From Pigoraptor vietnamica (taxonomy: Eukaryota > Opisthokonta > Filasterea), in contig CALSCQ010001889.1 in NCBI GenBank assembly GCA_943704525.1, forward strand, positions 1 to 23,681: a DNA stretch of 23,681 nucleotides, in the 5' to 3' direction. This document shows, piece after piece, positions 8,305 through 18,019 of the stretch. The notes under the pieces were generated by a model, which was not told the DNA's origin, did not search any database, and was given only the letters and a program-made list of their open reading frames with translations. The number at the start of each line of letters is the position of its first letter. The first letter of the stretch is position 1. The position numbers and the translations under genes were made by a program.

Positions 8305-10099
8305 CTAGTCGATAAGTTTACGTACGCGCAGTAGCGGCCGTCGGTCGGCAATCGGACAATCCTTCACGCTCAACACACACACGCGCTCAAGACACGAGAC
8401 GTCACTGACGCTGCAGCTATCCAGGATCAGCGTGTGCACGTGCCCCAACGCAGAAACATCTGTCACGCGAATGCAGCCGGAAAGGTCGAGCCGGTGAACG
8501 CCACGGCCGAGCCGTCGACACGTCGTGAAGGTATTTCGAGTTGATGGCGAGGTCACAAATGTTGCCGAGACGGGACACGTCCGCAACCTCGGTGATAAGG
8601 AGCTTCAACGTGTGCACGCGCCCCAACGCCGAAACGTCCTTCACTTGTGTCCACGAGAGATTAAGCGTATGGACGCCGCCGAGCATAGAGACATCGGCCA
8701 CATTGCACGAGTCGAGATCGAGCTCGTATACGCCGCCCAGCGCCGACACGTCTGTCACTGACGTGAGGCCAAGAATGAGCGTGAACGCGGCCCAGCGAGC
8801 TGACGTCCTCCACAATTGACCCGGTAAAGTCCAATGTGTGGCAATCGCCGAGCGCGGCAAGCCCTTGGAGGCTCCCACAGAGACCCTCGGACTCATTTGC
8901 CGCACGAAGACACAGCGAGTGAACGCGCCCGAAGGCCGATACATCCGTCGCGCGCGTCGGCTAGGCACGACCCCAATGCGCGGCCGGCGTACGTCATCCG
9001 TCCACTCAAAGCGCGTCCGACTGACATCGAGCTCGTGCACGCCATCGAGAGACGCAACGCCGACCAACTCGCGAATGTTGTTCAAACGGAGTGTGTGCAC
9101 TCGGCCGAGAGAAGATACGTCGATTGTACCGCCCCTCGAAAACTCAAACGCGTGCACAGAACCAAGGGCAGACACGTCGCGCACGTTGTAACAGCCGCGA
9201 AGAACTAGCGTGTGGACGTGGCGCGCTGACGCAACGTCACTCAGTTCCTTCAAGTCCGAAAGGTCGAGAAAATGGAGGCGTCCCAGCTCAGGGGGAATCG
9301 CCTCGAGTGGCGACCTCTGCCACGTGAACGAACGCACGGCAGGTGCGTCGCCGGCGGCAGACCGATGACATTCTTGCAATCTGAAATGGCCACCTCGCGA
9401 GCGCTTTCGAGGACGCCGAGTTTCGCGCCATCCATTTTTCGGGTGATGGATTGTGCACTTCGCAGAACGGACAAGTCTTCGTGGGGCCGCCCGTCCGGTT
9501 GGTGGCAACTGTTCAGGTTGACACGCCGCACCCCGACGACGCAGCCCAAGTCGTTCGTCACTACTCCGTTGAGCTCGACAAACCGCGCCTTCCCAAACCG
9601 CGGTAGTTCGAGTTCGAATTCGCTGAACACTGCGCCAAACAACTGAAGTTCTCGCACATCAGAGAGGTGCGACAAGTACTAGTCCGCGGATTCCGCACTC
9701 GAGATCGCGATGCGCACCGTGTGCACGCCTCGCAGACTGGCGAAGTCCATCGGCAGCGCAGAATAGCGCGAATTGGGCTCCACTAGCAGGGCAGAATGGA
9801 CGCCCGAAAACCCCGCGAGGTCCGGAAGCGATTCCATTGTTCCACCCGACGAGCACGAGGCGATCGACCGGAATCCAACGCTTCACTTCCTCGCGAAAGG
9901 CGGCGTCCTCGATATACATGCGATTGTAGAGCGGCCAGAGGTGGTACAGCCGCGCGCGTCGCTTGTGGCGCAGAAGCGTCCCGCACGTATTCGCAAGGGA
10001 CGAGAGGTCCACGTTCGACAGGTACGGCGCAACGTGCACGACGACGAGCTCGGGCGGAAGATCGCTAAATGTCGCCATTTCACTCAAGTTTTCGCCCAT
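8305..10099 (-). pseudogene. decayed F-box/leucine-rich-repeat gene
   Basis: The 5' end encodes MATFSDLPPELVVVHVAPYL and downstream SLANTCGTLL, an F-box-like start (ATG at 10099, or 10078 in the same frame). Leucine-rich repeats of the form DVSALGxVHTLxL follow to the TAG at 8305-8307. The coding signal changes frame about five times, near 9845, 9340, 8985, 8795 and 8510. An in-frame TAG at 9679-9681 lies inside a stretch whose repeats continue in the same frame on both sides. No GT-AG introns were found that explain these jumps. The related gene at 21978-23681 reads through without a break, so this copy is probably a host paralogue that has lost function. Sequencing error is less likely given the number of changes. 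F-box proteins usually recruit substrates to SCF ubiquitin ligases. Confidence 0.8.
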
Positions 10100-10594
10100 G
10101 GACTCCCAGGAAGAGAGAAGGAAGCGACCGATAGATTACATTGGAGACGAAAAACTGCCGTGTGCACAGCGCCCCAAGCTATTGCGAAAGGAACAGCGAA
10201 ACGGGAGGCTGAGTTGGTCCTCTCAGTCCGCACTGATGTGGGCGTGACGTCAGAGTGTGTCCTGTACGTATGGCCTCGTGCGTGTTCGCTGTATGCGACC
10301 CGTAAACTGCACCATGTGCGGATGTGTACGAGACGCGTGAAGACGAGATCATGTGACAAAATGCCATTTATCCATATGAAATGCAGCACCGGACTGCCAC
10401 TGAGCTCGGCCGATACGCAAGTGTGGCAGTGTGTGTGCATTCGTGCCCAAACCACTGCATTCGGCGACAGCGTTTCGTCGTCCGAAGAGGGAAAGGGCCG
10501 CGAAAGTGGTGCGAATTAATAGCCCAAGCGACGGGAAGGAAATCGCACTCCATACACACCGATACGTTCGCGAGAAAGAGCGTCCACCGCGTGC
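10100..10594. other. intergenic region, no gene seen
   Basis: About 500 bases between the start of the decayed LRR copy and the stop of DNAAF4, both on the minus strand. A short plus-strand frame from ATG 10098 (about 49 codons) has no recognisable features. It overlaps the start of the LRR copy on the other strand. Confidence 0.5.
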
Positions 10595-12469
10595 TCACGT
10601 TCGCAGCGCGCCGACGGCCGCGCGCAGTTGCTCCACTCTTCGCGCAAAGTCTTCGTTCCCCTTGTCTAGCTTGCTCGCTGCCTCGGCGTCTTCGAGGGCC
10701 GTCTGCGCATTACCCAACGACTCGTGGGCAGCCGCGCGACACGACAGCAGCGCCGCGCGCACGGGAACATTCGACGGCATCGTCTCTGGAAGCAGAGCGA
10801 GCGCGGACGTGCAGTCGTCCACGCACGCGGCCGCATTGCCCATGCGGAGGTGGCACGCGGCGCGGTCGGCGAACAGCACGGGGATGCCGTCGTCCAGCCG
10901 CATCGCCTCCGTGTACGCTTCAACGGCCGACGCAAAGTTACCTCCGCGCGCAAACGCAGTGCCCTTGTCCTTGAGCCATTGCACGCTGCGCTCCTCGAAC
11001 ACGGCGCCGTTTGAAGAGGGGCCGGCGTCTCCCGCGTCGTGAACGCGCGCCTGCCGGGCCTTCTGCTGGTTGAGCCACTCTTCCTCCTCGGGGAGACGAG
11101 ACTCGCGCGCGGCCGTGGGGAAGGTGCGCGGGGTGAAGCTCACGGTGATTGTCCCGGCGGACCGCGGGGCGGGGACGGACTTTGGTGCCTGTGCCGGTTT
11201 GGAGGCGGTGCTTTGGGGCGCTGTGGTGGAGAGAGAGCCGGGGATTGGGCGTCAGGACGGCGTCACGGACGTTTGGACGAGAGATGACGAAGTGAGTGGC
11301 TGAGACTACGCACGAGCTTGTGATGGGAAACAGGAAAATCGACAGGGAGAAGAGCAACAGTGTGAGTGAGCGAGCATGTGCAACGCGCACATTTGCCAGT
11401 GCGAGAGTGTGCGCACAGATGACACAGCAGAGACCGTCACACAAAACGACTTGACCTGACAGCAAAAAAAAGTCCCATCCACTCACCCGATCCACCGTTG
11501 GCCGCACGCGCCTCATCCGACGACCGCCCCAATCGCACCCCGTCGTCCTCATCCCCATCCGCATCAAATATAGACTTGGCCTCAGCACGTGACGTCCCCT
11601 TGTCCACTTCAGCGTGCGCCTGCGCTCCACTCGCACCGGCAGCGCTGCGCACGGGCGGAACAGAGACAGCCGACGTATCCAACGTCGCCGCATTTCTCTC
11701 CGCACTCTTTCCCTTTCCCTTCGCGTCGATCGCAGGCGCAGACGGCTCGTCATCCGAATCGGTGGCGTCGTTGTCGTCCTCATCGCCAAAGACAGGCGCC
11801 GCCCGCCCACTCACCGCCGCCTGCCACCGCATGACGTCACGCGCGGCCGCCTCAGCCTCGTCCCGCTTGAGGCGCTCCACTCGCTCCCTCTCTCTCCGCT
11901 CCACTTCGATCTGCTGCTCTACCATCGCACGCTCCGTCCTGGCCTTCTCTTCCAGGCGCGCGCGCTCGATGTCCTGCAGCCGCTGCGTGTGCGCATCGAT
12001 CGACGCATTCCGACGCTTCAAAACGGCGTCCTTTTCGCCCTCTGCGTGCAGCTGCGACCACGTGTGTGCGACGCGCTTGACGAGACGGAACTTGACGCAG
12101 CCATCGGCGAACGACGCGACGCTCTGCGGCTCGTCGATGGAATCGAACAAGTCCACTTCGAAGAGGTAGGGCGGGTAATTGATCTGGGCAATAGACACGA
12201 ATGAGTCGTGAGGAACACAAATTGAAAATGAATGTGCATAAGTGTGTGTGTGTGTTCGCGTGTGTGTTTCAGCGACTGCATGTGCGCGTGTGCATGTGTG
12301 CGCAAGTAGCCACTACAAAGTGTATGATTGATGCGCGTATGCCAACCTTGACATAATGGTCAGTCGCAAAGACGTCGGCCTTTGCAGGCTTGACCCCCTT
12401 CAGCGGCACCGTCACGTGCACCTCGCCGTCCGTCTGGTCCCACGTGAAGTCGCGCACTGAGATGGGCAT
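10595..12469 (-). CDS. DNAAF4: dynein axonemal assembly factor 4 (DNAAF4/DYX1C1)
   Basis: Exons on the minus strand: 12469-12347, 12183-11487, 11220-10595, 1446 nt in all, giving 481 residues. Human DNAAF4 is about 420. Residues 1-80 are a CS (p23-like) domain, with MPISVRDFTWDQT, VPLKGVK, DVFATDHYVK and INYPPYLFEVDLF. A charged Glu/Arg helix spans about 90-160, followed by an acidic, low-complexity stretch. FTPRTFPTAARES and EEEEWL (about 302-323) match the family's hallmark segment. Residues about 352-470 hold the TPR repeats (WLKDKGTAF, AVEAYTEAMRL, FADRAACHLRMGN). The protein acts with HSP90/HSP70 chaperones in the cytoplasm to preassemble axonemal dynein arms. ATG 12469 was chosen because the family begins MP-x-V-x-D. 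The donor of intron 1 (AAG|GTTGGC) is weak, but the join reproduces family spacing. The middle region is longer than in animals. Confidence 0.95.
12242..12268. repeat. GT microsatellite in DNAAF4 intron 1
   Basis: (GT)n with one TTCGC interruption, inside the first intron (12184-12346). The sense strand of the gene reads CA. Confidence 0.85.
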
Positions 12470-12996
12470 TCTCAACCACGAAATGCGCAAACTTGCGCAA
12501 AATAAGAAAGGAGCACAACCCTCTTAATGCCTTCGAACCGCTTGTTGTGGGCGTGAGGACACTATCTCAGCTCAAGACGCTGACATAAAATAGTGAGTAC
12601 ATGCGTGGGAGCACACAGAGCAAGAGATGATGAGCTCCGTAGGAGCGACAGTGTACGGGTCGGCATTTAAGGGGCCTTACGCTCTACCTCGCATTCCAAC
12701 GGCCTCTGAGAGACCAAATATAGAATTTCAGGAAATTGATACCTACATATAGAAATCTTTGTGCGCTCCTACTGTAAAGCAGCACCAGTGGTGCTAAAAA
12801 TAGCACCCGGGAAGCACACGCAACACGCGCCGTCAGCCTCACACACACTATACTGAGCCGTCGGAAGCAACAATAAGCGGTCTTGCTCTGTTTTGTGGTC
12901 CGGCGAAACGAAGGCTTCTGCGCACTCGGCAGTGCTAATCAATTGACCCATTTATTCGGCTTGTCAGCAGTTTCAGGAGCCGTTAACAACTGCATA
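12470..12996. other. intergenic region with overlapping short inverted repeats
   Basis: About 530 bases between the DNAAF4 start and the stop of the coiled-coil gene, both on the minus strand. It holds the DNAAF4 5' flank and the coiled-coil gene's 3' flank. AT-rich patches (CATAAAATAG near 12585, CAAATATAGAATTT near 12714) and the hairpins at 12781-12807 are the only structure seen. Confidence 0.5.
12781..12807. repeat. overlapping inverted repeats (hairpin-forming)
   Basis: AGCACCA-G-TGGTGCT (12781-12795) is a 7-base inverted repeat around one base. GGTGCTA-AAAA-TAGCACC (12790-12807) is a second 7-base inverted repeat that shares the middle arm. The arms are exact. The site lies about 190 bases beyond the stop of the coiled-coil gene. 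An unrelated inverted pair, GTAGGAGCG (about 12638 and 12766), flanks it on the left. Confidence 0.6.
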
Positions 12997-14184
12997 CTAG
13001 CAGTGATCGTGACAGCGGCCCCGACTCACGACTCTACGGCACGGCGTCCCATTCCGCGTAACGCCCCCAAAGTCCCCGCATGTCCGTCGCCCGTCGTCCG
13101 AGTCCGAGTCGCTCTCGGTCGCCGAATCAGAATCCGGACCTGGCCGCGGCCTGGGGCACCGGCAGTGCTCCAACCTCGCTTGTAGCTGATTTCGCTCATC
13201 CGTCAACTTGCGCACAGCGCGCTCCCCGGCCTCTCTAGCCGCCCGCACCGCCCGTTCCATCTCTTGTCGCATACGCTCTCCCGTCTCTGTCCTCACGCGC
13301 GCCGTTTCCGCCGCCCCAGCTTCTTTAGCCTGCTGCACCGCACGCGCTGTTTCCTCTCGCGCCTCATTTCGCACCTTCTCTTCACGGGCCTTCCACTTGC
13401 GTTCGGCTTCCTTTAGCTTGAGCTCCATTTCCTTACGCAGCTCCGTCTCCGCCCTCGCACGTTCCTCTGCCCGGGCGCGTCGCACACGCTCTTCACTCTC
13501 CACTCGCTCGCGCTCGATTGCCGCCGTCAACATGCGCTCCATCTGCGCCTGCACGCGCTCGTCCGTCTCCCTGCGCACGCGCTCGTCCGTCTCCCTGCGC
13601 ACGCGCTCGTCCGTCTCCCTGCGCACGTGCTCCTCCGTCTCCCTGCGCACGCGCTCCTCCGTCTCCCTTCGCGCGCGTTCCGCTTCCCTCCGCGCTTGCT
13701 CTAATGCACGCAAACCCGCGGCCTGTGTCGCCGCCACTGCGCTGTCCAGGGCCACCGCCGCCGCCGTCCTGGTATCTTCGAGCGCCGTGGTGAGTGCTTG
13801 CACGCGACTCGCTGCCGCATTCCTCTCCTTGGCAGTATCTTCGAGCGCGCGCGTGAGGACTGCGATGGCTTGCACCGGATCCTCCAGCCTAAGGGCGTTG
13901 AAACGGCGCTCCAACTCGCTGAGCACGCGCTGCGCATTTGCCAGAAGCTCAGCGTGCCCCCCGTCGGCAGTCGGCTCACGTCGGGCTACTTGGGCAGCCT
14001 CGGCGCCCGCGTTCGGCTTGCACTGCGCAGTCTCCGATTGGCCGCCAGAGGCCCGCGAGTCGCGCCCATCTCCCCGTTGCGCCGGCGCGCTCTGCGCGAG
14101 TTCCTCGTCCACCGGTTCGCTCGTATCATGATACTCGTCCTCGCGGTCGCTGTCGTCGCTCTCCATCTCACTCGGATGCGGCAT
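12997..14184 (-). CDS. coiled-coil protein with octapeptide repeats and a C-terminal Cys/His motif
   Basis: I recognise no named family. ATG 14184 gives 395 residues in one exon; the frame is open a little further upstream but lacks an ATG. The N-terminus is acidic and Ser/Asp-rich (about 1-70). Residues about 90-350 are almost entirely Arg/Glu/Ala-rich helix and should form a long coiled coil. Within it, five copies of an RRETxERV-type octapeptide are encoded by a 24-base tandem repeat (13556-13675). A Ser/Asp run follows. The last about 27 residues contain CGDFGGVTRNGTPC and GRCHDHC, a C-x(n)-C-x(n)-C-x2-H arrangement. It resembles the short, probably metal-binding, T-x-x-G-x-x-C-x(n)-C-x2-H motif found at the ends of various eukaryotic, bacterial and large-DNA-virus proteins. 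A structural or scaffold role is a guess. The antisense frame is also open, but only because of codon bias. Confidence 0.75.
   Translation of the reverse strand: MPHPSEMESDDSDREDEYHDTSEPVDEELAQSAPAQRGDGRDSRASGGQSETAQCKPNAGAEAAQVARREPTADGGHAELLANAQRVLSELERRFNALRLEDPVQAIAVLTRALEDTAKERNAAASRVQALTTALEDTRTAAAVALDSAVAATQAAGLRALEQARREAERARRETEERVRRETEEHVRRETDERVRRETDERVRRETDERVQAQMERMLTAAIERERVESEERVRRARAEERARAETELRKEMELKLKEAERKWKAREEKVRNEAREETARAVQQAKEAGAAETARVRTETGERMRQEMERAVRAAREAGERAVRKLTDERNQLQARLEHCRCPRPRPGPDSDSATESDSDSDDGRRTCGDFGGVTRNGTPCRRVVSRGRCHDHC
13556..13675 (-). repeat. five tandem copies of a 24-base coding repeat
   Basis: The unit, beginning CGCTCGTCCGTCTCCC on the plus strand, repeats at exactly 24-base spacing from 13556, 13580, 13604, 13628 and 13652. 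A few substitutions distinguish the last two copies. It encodes the RRETxERV octapeptides of the coiled-coil protein. Confidence 0.9.
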
Positions 14185-14378
14185 TTTCCTGCCTTGGGGC
14201 ACCGTCTGACCGGACGGCGGCGCTCACTCGACTTCGCTGGCTGGCCAACGGTATTACTGATTTGTGCTCAGCAAGCTGTGCACCTTTCAACTAACACCGG
14301 TTGTGCTCATGTCGGGCCTTTGTTCGGTCGTCGGCGGATGTGACTGACCAGCGCACTAGACCTTTGCAAGCGCACGGA

Positions 14379-14774
14379 TTGATGTTTGCGTGCCGGACAG
14401 GGTCATGCAATGCCGCGGTTTTCCAACGGGAAAGGCCGTGACAGTCAGCGTGTGGTTGTCGCCAACAGCCGGACTGGTTAGCAGACTTTCAATACAGAGT
14501 TGTTAGCAGACTTACAATGCATGGCTCTGTTTAGCGCACCGTTATCATCGTGTGCGAATCCAAGCAAATACCCGCTGTGCTCCCCGCGTGCGGTGCATTT
14601 AGGTTCACCGCCTTGGCTGACTTACGTCAAATTGTGACATTTATGAGAGTCCGGACAGCAAAGGTTTTTGTCGCCCTTTTTGTCGCAGCCGCTACCTGCG
14701 TGAGTTGCTAGGTGACAATTCACACTCCAACGGAAACTGCATGCTGCCACATTGCCTGTCCGGCAAACACCAAA
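14379..14774. repeat. imperfect inverted repeat pair about 396 bases apart end to end
   Basis: The left arm at 14379-14401 reads TTGATGTTTGCG then TGCCGGACAGG. The reverse complement of the right arm at 14756-14774 reads TTGGTGTTTGCCGGACAGG. The arms agree apart from one substitution and a small gap. A third related sequence, GTCCGGACAGCAAA, lies at about 14650. I see no convincing target-site duplication or transposase, so a MITE-like origin is only a possibility. Confidence 0.4.
14477..14518. repeat. short direct repeat, two copies
   Basis: GTTAGCAGACTTTCAAT (14477-14493) and GTTAGCAGACTTACAAT (14502-14518) differ at one base and are offset by 25 bases. They lie inside the inverted-repeat pair. 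Confidence 0.7.
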
Positions 14775-14859
14775 ATCGGAGGCCAAACCTAACGTTCGCC
14801 GGCATCGCCCGGCCACAGTCCGCAGAGGCCTACTGGCTACTCACTGTGCGTCAGTCATC

Positions 14860-15560
14860 GGCCAAGTCATGATCGGCCGACTGGCGTACCGCGGGTGCCG
14901 CAGCGTGGTGAGGAGCAGCTGACGCTGAGCGCTGGCGGAATCGGGCCCGCGGCCGGGCGACGGCGCCGCCGGCGGTGGGCGCGAACGGACCCGTCCGGCG
15001 GCCGCCGGCCGGCCGCCGGGCATGACAGCCGGACGGCGGCCTGGCCACGGCGCCATCAGCTGACCCGTCGCCGGCAACCTGTGCGCGCCTGGAACGTATG
15101 CCGACCAGCGCAAGCGAGGCTGGCAACATGTGCCGCACTGACTGCGAGCCCGGCCGGCGGCCGGTGGAACTAACTGGGCCGGCCGACGGAACGTTGACGG
15201 CGCTGCTGGCAAATGCGCCAGACTGAGCCGGTGCTCAATCCCAGATGACCGGCGGCCAGTACTGCCGGCCGTAGACGAATAGTTCGGCCGCCGGTGCACC
15301 GCACTCATCTGACAGGCAGCTCGGCAGTCCTCAGTCACGCGTGCAGTGCGCTCGAAGAACTGCCGATTATTGAAAAGAAGGGGGCGCCAGAACGCGCGCC
15401 CGGCGCGAAGGGAGTTGCGCGGGCCGGATTAGACGGACTCGGCGGTGCAGCAACATTGCGGCCGGCCGGGGTCAGTCAACTCTGAGCCTGCCGGCTACGG
15501 AGCACGTGTACAACGGAACAGTGCGTGCAGGCACACCGTAAAAGCGCATGCTGACGGACC
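14860..15560. other. GCCGGC-rich island
   Basis: By eye, about ten GCCGGC palindromes and many GGCC/CCGG words fall in roughly 700 bases. They are scarce in the flanking genes, although those are also GC-rich. No gene model fits. It could be a CpG-island-like promoter element, a noncoding RNA locus, or the remnant of inserted DNA. Confidence 0.5.
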
Positions 15561-16094
15561 GCCGGCAGCCCAGGCTACTGAGACCGCCGAGAGATTACAG
15601 TTAAGCCGTCTGACGGCACATTTGAATTCAAACTGAGAATGATGGAAGAGTACAGTATATTAAAATTATCAGGGGTGAGACTGAACGCTCAATGACATCG
15701 GCCTGGCGGCGACGATCGGCGAAATCGACTTGTACTGTATCTTACACACGTCGAGCATTGTATGCACACGGCAAACGGCATGGCTATCACAAACCCCGGC
15801 AGAGCCGGAACGATTCATACTGTCCGGCGCCGCCGTCGGCTCACTGAGACAGAATGAATGGCGATGGGCATTGGGGGTGATGTAACAACATGGTCCCACC
15901 TCTCGACTGATTTCTGACTTCTGCGTGACGCTCACTTTTAACGTTTCCTTATTTTTCCCTTTCGTCGCATGTCACTCTTCCGTGCTGCCTTCGTTGGGCG
16001 GACTTCTGTGCGCTCCCGTTGTTTCCCTCGAAGACCCCCGCAGTCGCTCTTCATCCCACGCGATTTTTCCTGTGGACCGTTCGTGGCTCGTACA

Positions 16095-17749
16095 ATGGCA
16101 TCGCAGTCGTCTCTGCGCGCACCAACACCCCGACACGTGCTGTTCTGCAACGACGATGGCCCACCCGACCCGTCTGATTCGCCGTTCATCGTGCCGTTTG
16201 TGGCTGCACTCAGCGCGCACTTTGGATGCCATGCTAGGTGTGGCGGGATTTGCCTTTGAATTCCTGTTGTCGCGTCTGGCTTTTCAAACGTACGCCATGA
16301 AAGACGAGTGCACGCTCACGCACACACGCCCATGCTATACTCACACGCAGCTCACACGCACTCACTCTCACTCACACTCATCACACGCAACGCAGATGCA
16401 CTCACAGTCACTCATACGCAACGTAGTCACCCGGCCGCACGCACTCACACGCACTCACACTCGCTCACCGCACCGACAGGGCTTACTATTCGCTACTTTT
16501 CCGCGCGCCGTTTCTCACTCACTTGATGCCCCGCAGCGTGGCCCTTCCCGCGTCAAACATGTCGTTCATAGGCAAGGCGATGCTTGCGCGAGAACACGCG
16601 CACGTCCATTTCTTCGATCCCGCCACACAGGCGACCACGCGGAGGAGAACGGCGAACACGCAGTGGCTTCTGGGTATGAGTTGTTCCTTCACTTTGACCC
16701 TCTCACTCGCGCGAGCAAGCGGACGTGCGCACACATCGTCTATAAGCACGCTATTTGCGCAGGCATAGCACACACTTCTATGTGGGCGCTTGTCCGCGCA
16801 ATACTCAATAGCACCGCTCTCGCTCGTCGTTGTTCAGCGCGTGCCCTATGAGCGAATATTTTCAGTGTTCGCCCCCTGTATCAGTAACCGATCCCTCAAT
16901 CGACTCACACCAACCCCTCGCACTCCCATCGCAGTGACTGGGACGCCGGCCACGTGCGTCAACATCGCACTCGGGCACCCCGACATACTCCGCCTTCCCT
17001 CGTCAGACCCATCCGACACACTCCCTCCAATCGACCTCGTCGTGTCTGGTCCCAACGTCGGTCGCAACACGGGCGCCGCCATCATCCTCACTTCGGGCAC
17101 AGTGGGCGCGGCGCTCGAGGCGGCCATGTCCGGCGTGCGCGCAATTGCGGTGAGCTTCGCGTACTACAGCGGGAAGGTATTCCCGCGGGAAGACGTTTCC
17201 CGCGCGATTGCGGCAAGCTGCGACATTGTGCAGTCTCTGTGGCGGTCGTGGGAGAAGGGAGTGGACGTCTACAACGTCAACGTCCCTCTGACGCCATCAA
17301 CCGACACGCTGCCCGTTCACCGCACCTTCTGCGCGCGTAGCTACTACGGGTGCGTGTACGCGCCTTCCTTCCAGTCTGCGTCGAGCGCGTCCGCTGCGCC
17401 AAAGCCGGCGTCTCCCCCCTTCGGCGGCGACAACAGCAGCGCGTCTCCTGGTGTGGAGCCGGGATTCGAACCCGAGGACTCCCAGGAAGAGCGCATGACG
17501 TTTGTGCACGGCATGCGGATGCACTCTTCGAACCCCGCGGCGACGGCGTTTGGGTCTGACGCGTGGGCCGTTTCGACGGGCGCGATGGTCAGCGTGTCTG
17601 CGATATCGGCGCGGCTGGGCGAGCCCGATGTCCCTGCTGAGTCGTGTGTGGGACGTGGCGGCGGAACGGAATGCGTGGCATTTCCGTACACTGCTGTGCC
17701 AGAGTCGCTGCGGGACTTGCCGGCATATGCAAAGCGGCAGATAAAGTGA
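16095..17749 (+). CDS. SurE-family 5'/3'-nucleotidase (survival protein E-like)
   Basis: Exons 16095-16237, 16537-16673 and 16935-17749 total 1095 nt (364 residues). SurE enzymes are divalent-metal nucleotidases that remove phosphate from nucleoside monophosphates. The metal-binding NDD is at 19-21 in VLFCNDDGPP. The conserved serine is S57 in NMSFIGKA, VTGTPATCVNIAL follows at 94-106, and the conserved asparagine is N134 in SGPNVGRN. SGTVGAALEAAMSGVRAIAVS and the C-terminal YNVNVP are also typical. Residues about 205-245 are a Ser/Ala/Pro-rich insertion not usual in bacterial SurE. The protein ends without the tubulin-tyrosine-ligase-like domain found in fungal PBY1. Both introns follow GT-AG and join in phase. 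Location in the cell is not evident; I see no signal peptide. Confidence 0.93.
16316..16474. repeat. CA/CACT-rich repeat in SurE intron 1
   Basis: Imperfect ACTCACAC and CACACGC units fill most of the intron between exons 1 and 2. The tract is not coding. Confidence 0.75.
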
Positions 17750-17771
17750 GGGGTGGTGTTCGATATGTGTT

Positions 17772-17875
17772 GAGTCACTAGGATGAATTTGCGTATCGGG
17801 GCTGTCCAGTGCTGTATGTGTGTTCATGCAGAGTCACTGTGCGAAAACACATTCGCTTGTCGGGGCTGTCCAGTG
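17772..17875. repeat. two diverged tandem copies of a unit of about 60 bases
   Basis: GAGTCACT (17772 and 17831) followed by TCGGGGCTGTCCAGTG (17796 and 17860) occurs twice in the same order. The 16-base core is identical in both copies. Spacing differs by five bases, so this is an old or imperfect duplication just after the SurE stop. Confidence 0.75.
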
Positions 17876-18019
17876 TGGATGACGCCTGTAATTTCAATTT
17901 GAATTTCATTGATACGAAAACGCTCGCCAACCCTTCGGCTTGAAAACGAGCTCACAGATGATCGCACTCAGGGCGAAACGACGCCACTCGCGTGTACGCC
18001 GTCGTTATACATAAAGGTC

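Larger units (their letters stand above)
14185..16094. other. 1.9 kb region without a recognised gene
   Basis: This stretch separates the divergent coiled-coil and SurE genes. It contains an imperfect inverted repeat (14379-14774), a short direct repeat (14477-14518) and a block rich in GCCGGC and GGCCGG (about 14860-15560). A more AT-rich stretch follows (about 15600-15930). Several frames are open over 300-500 bases in the GC block, but their translations are Pro/Arg/Ala/Gly-rich with no recognisable motif, as expected from composition alone. The last 150 bases should be the SurE promoter and 5' untranslated region. Confidence 0.6.

Noticed and set aside
10100-10115. A 16-base match (GGACTCCCAGGAAGAG) shared with 17476-17491 in the SurE gene
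   Set aside because: The similarity does not extend on either side, and one match of this length in GC-rich DNA can arise by chance.
10098-10247. A short plus-strand frame starting in CCATGG, opposite the LRR copy's start
   Set aside because: It has only about 49 codons, with a charged low-information sequence and no family resemblance.
13208-14131. A 307-codon plus-strand frame opposite the coiled-coil gene
   Set aside because: It is a Ser/Arg/Ala-rich mirror of the Glu/Arg coiled-coil codons. The minus strand has the acidic and coiled-coil pattern expected of a real protein.
14841-15338. A 165-codon minus-strand frame in the GCCGGC-rich island
   Set aside because: Pro/Arg/Ala composition follows from the base composition, several other frames are also open, and no motif is visible.
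17453-17476. A minus-strand tRNA gene suggested by the GGTTCGAATCC box
   Set aside because: No acceptor-stem partner, D-arm or anticodon arm can be placed upstream, so a functional tRNA is not supported.
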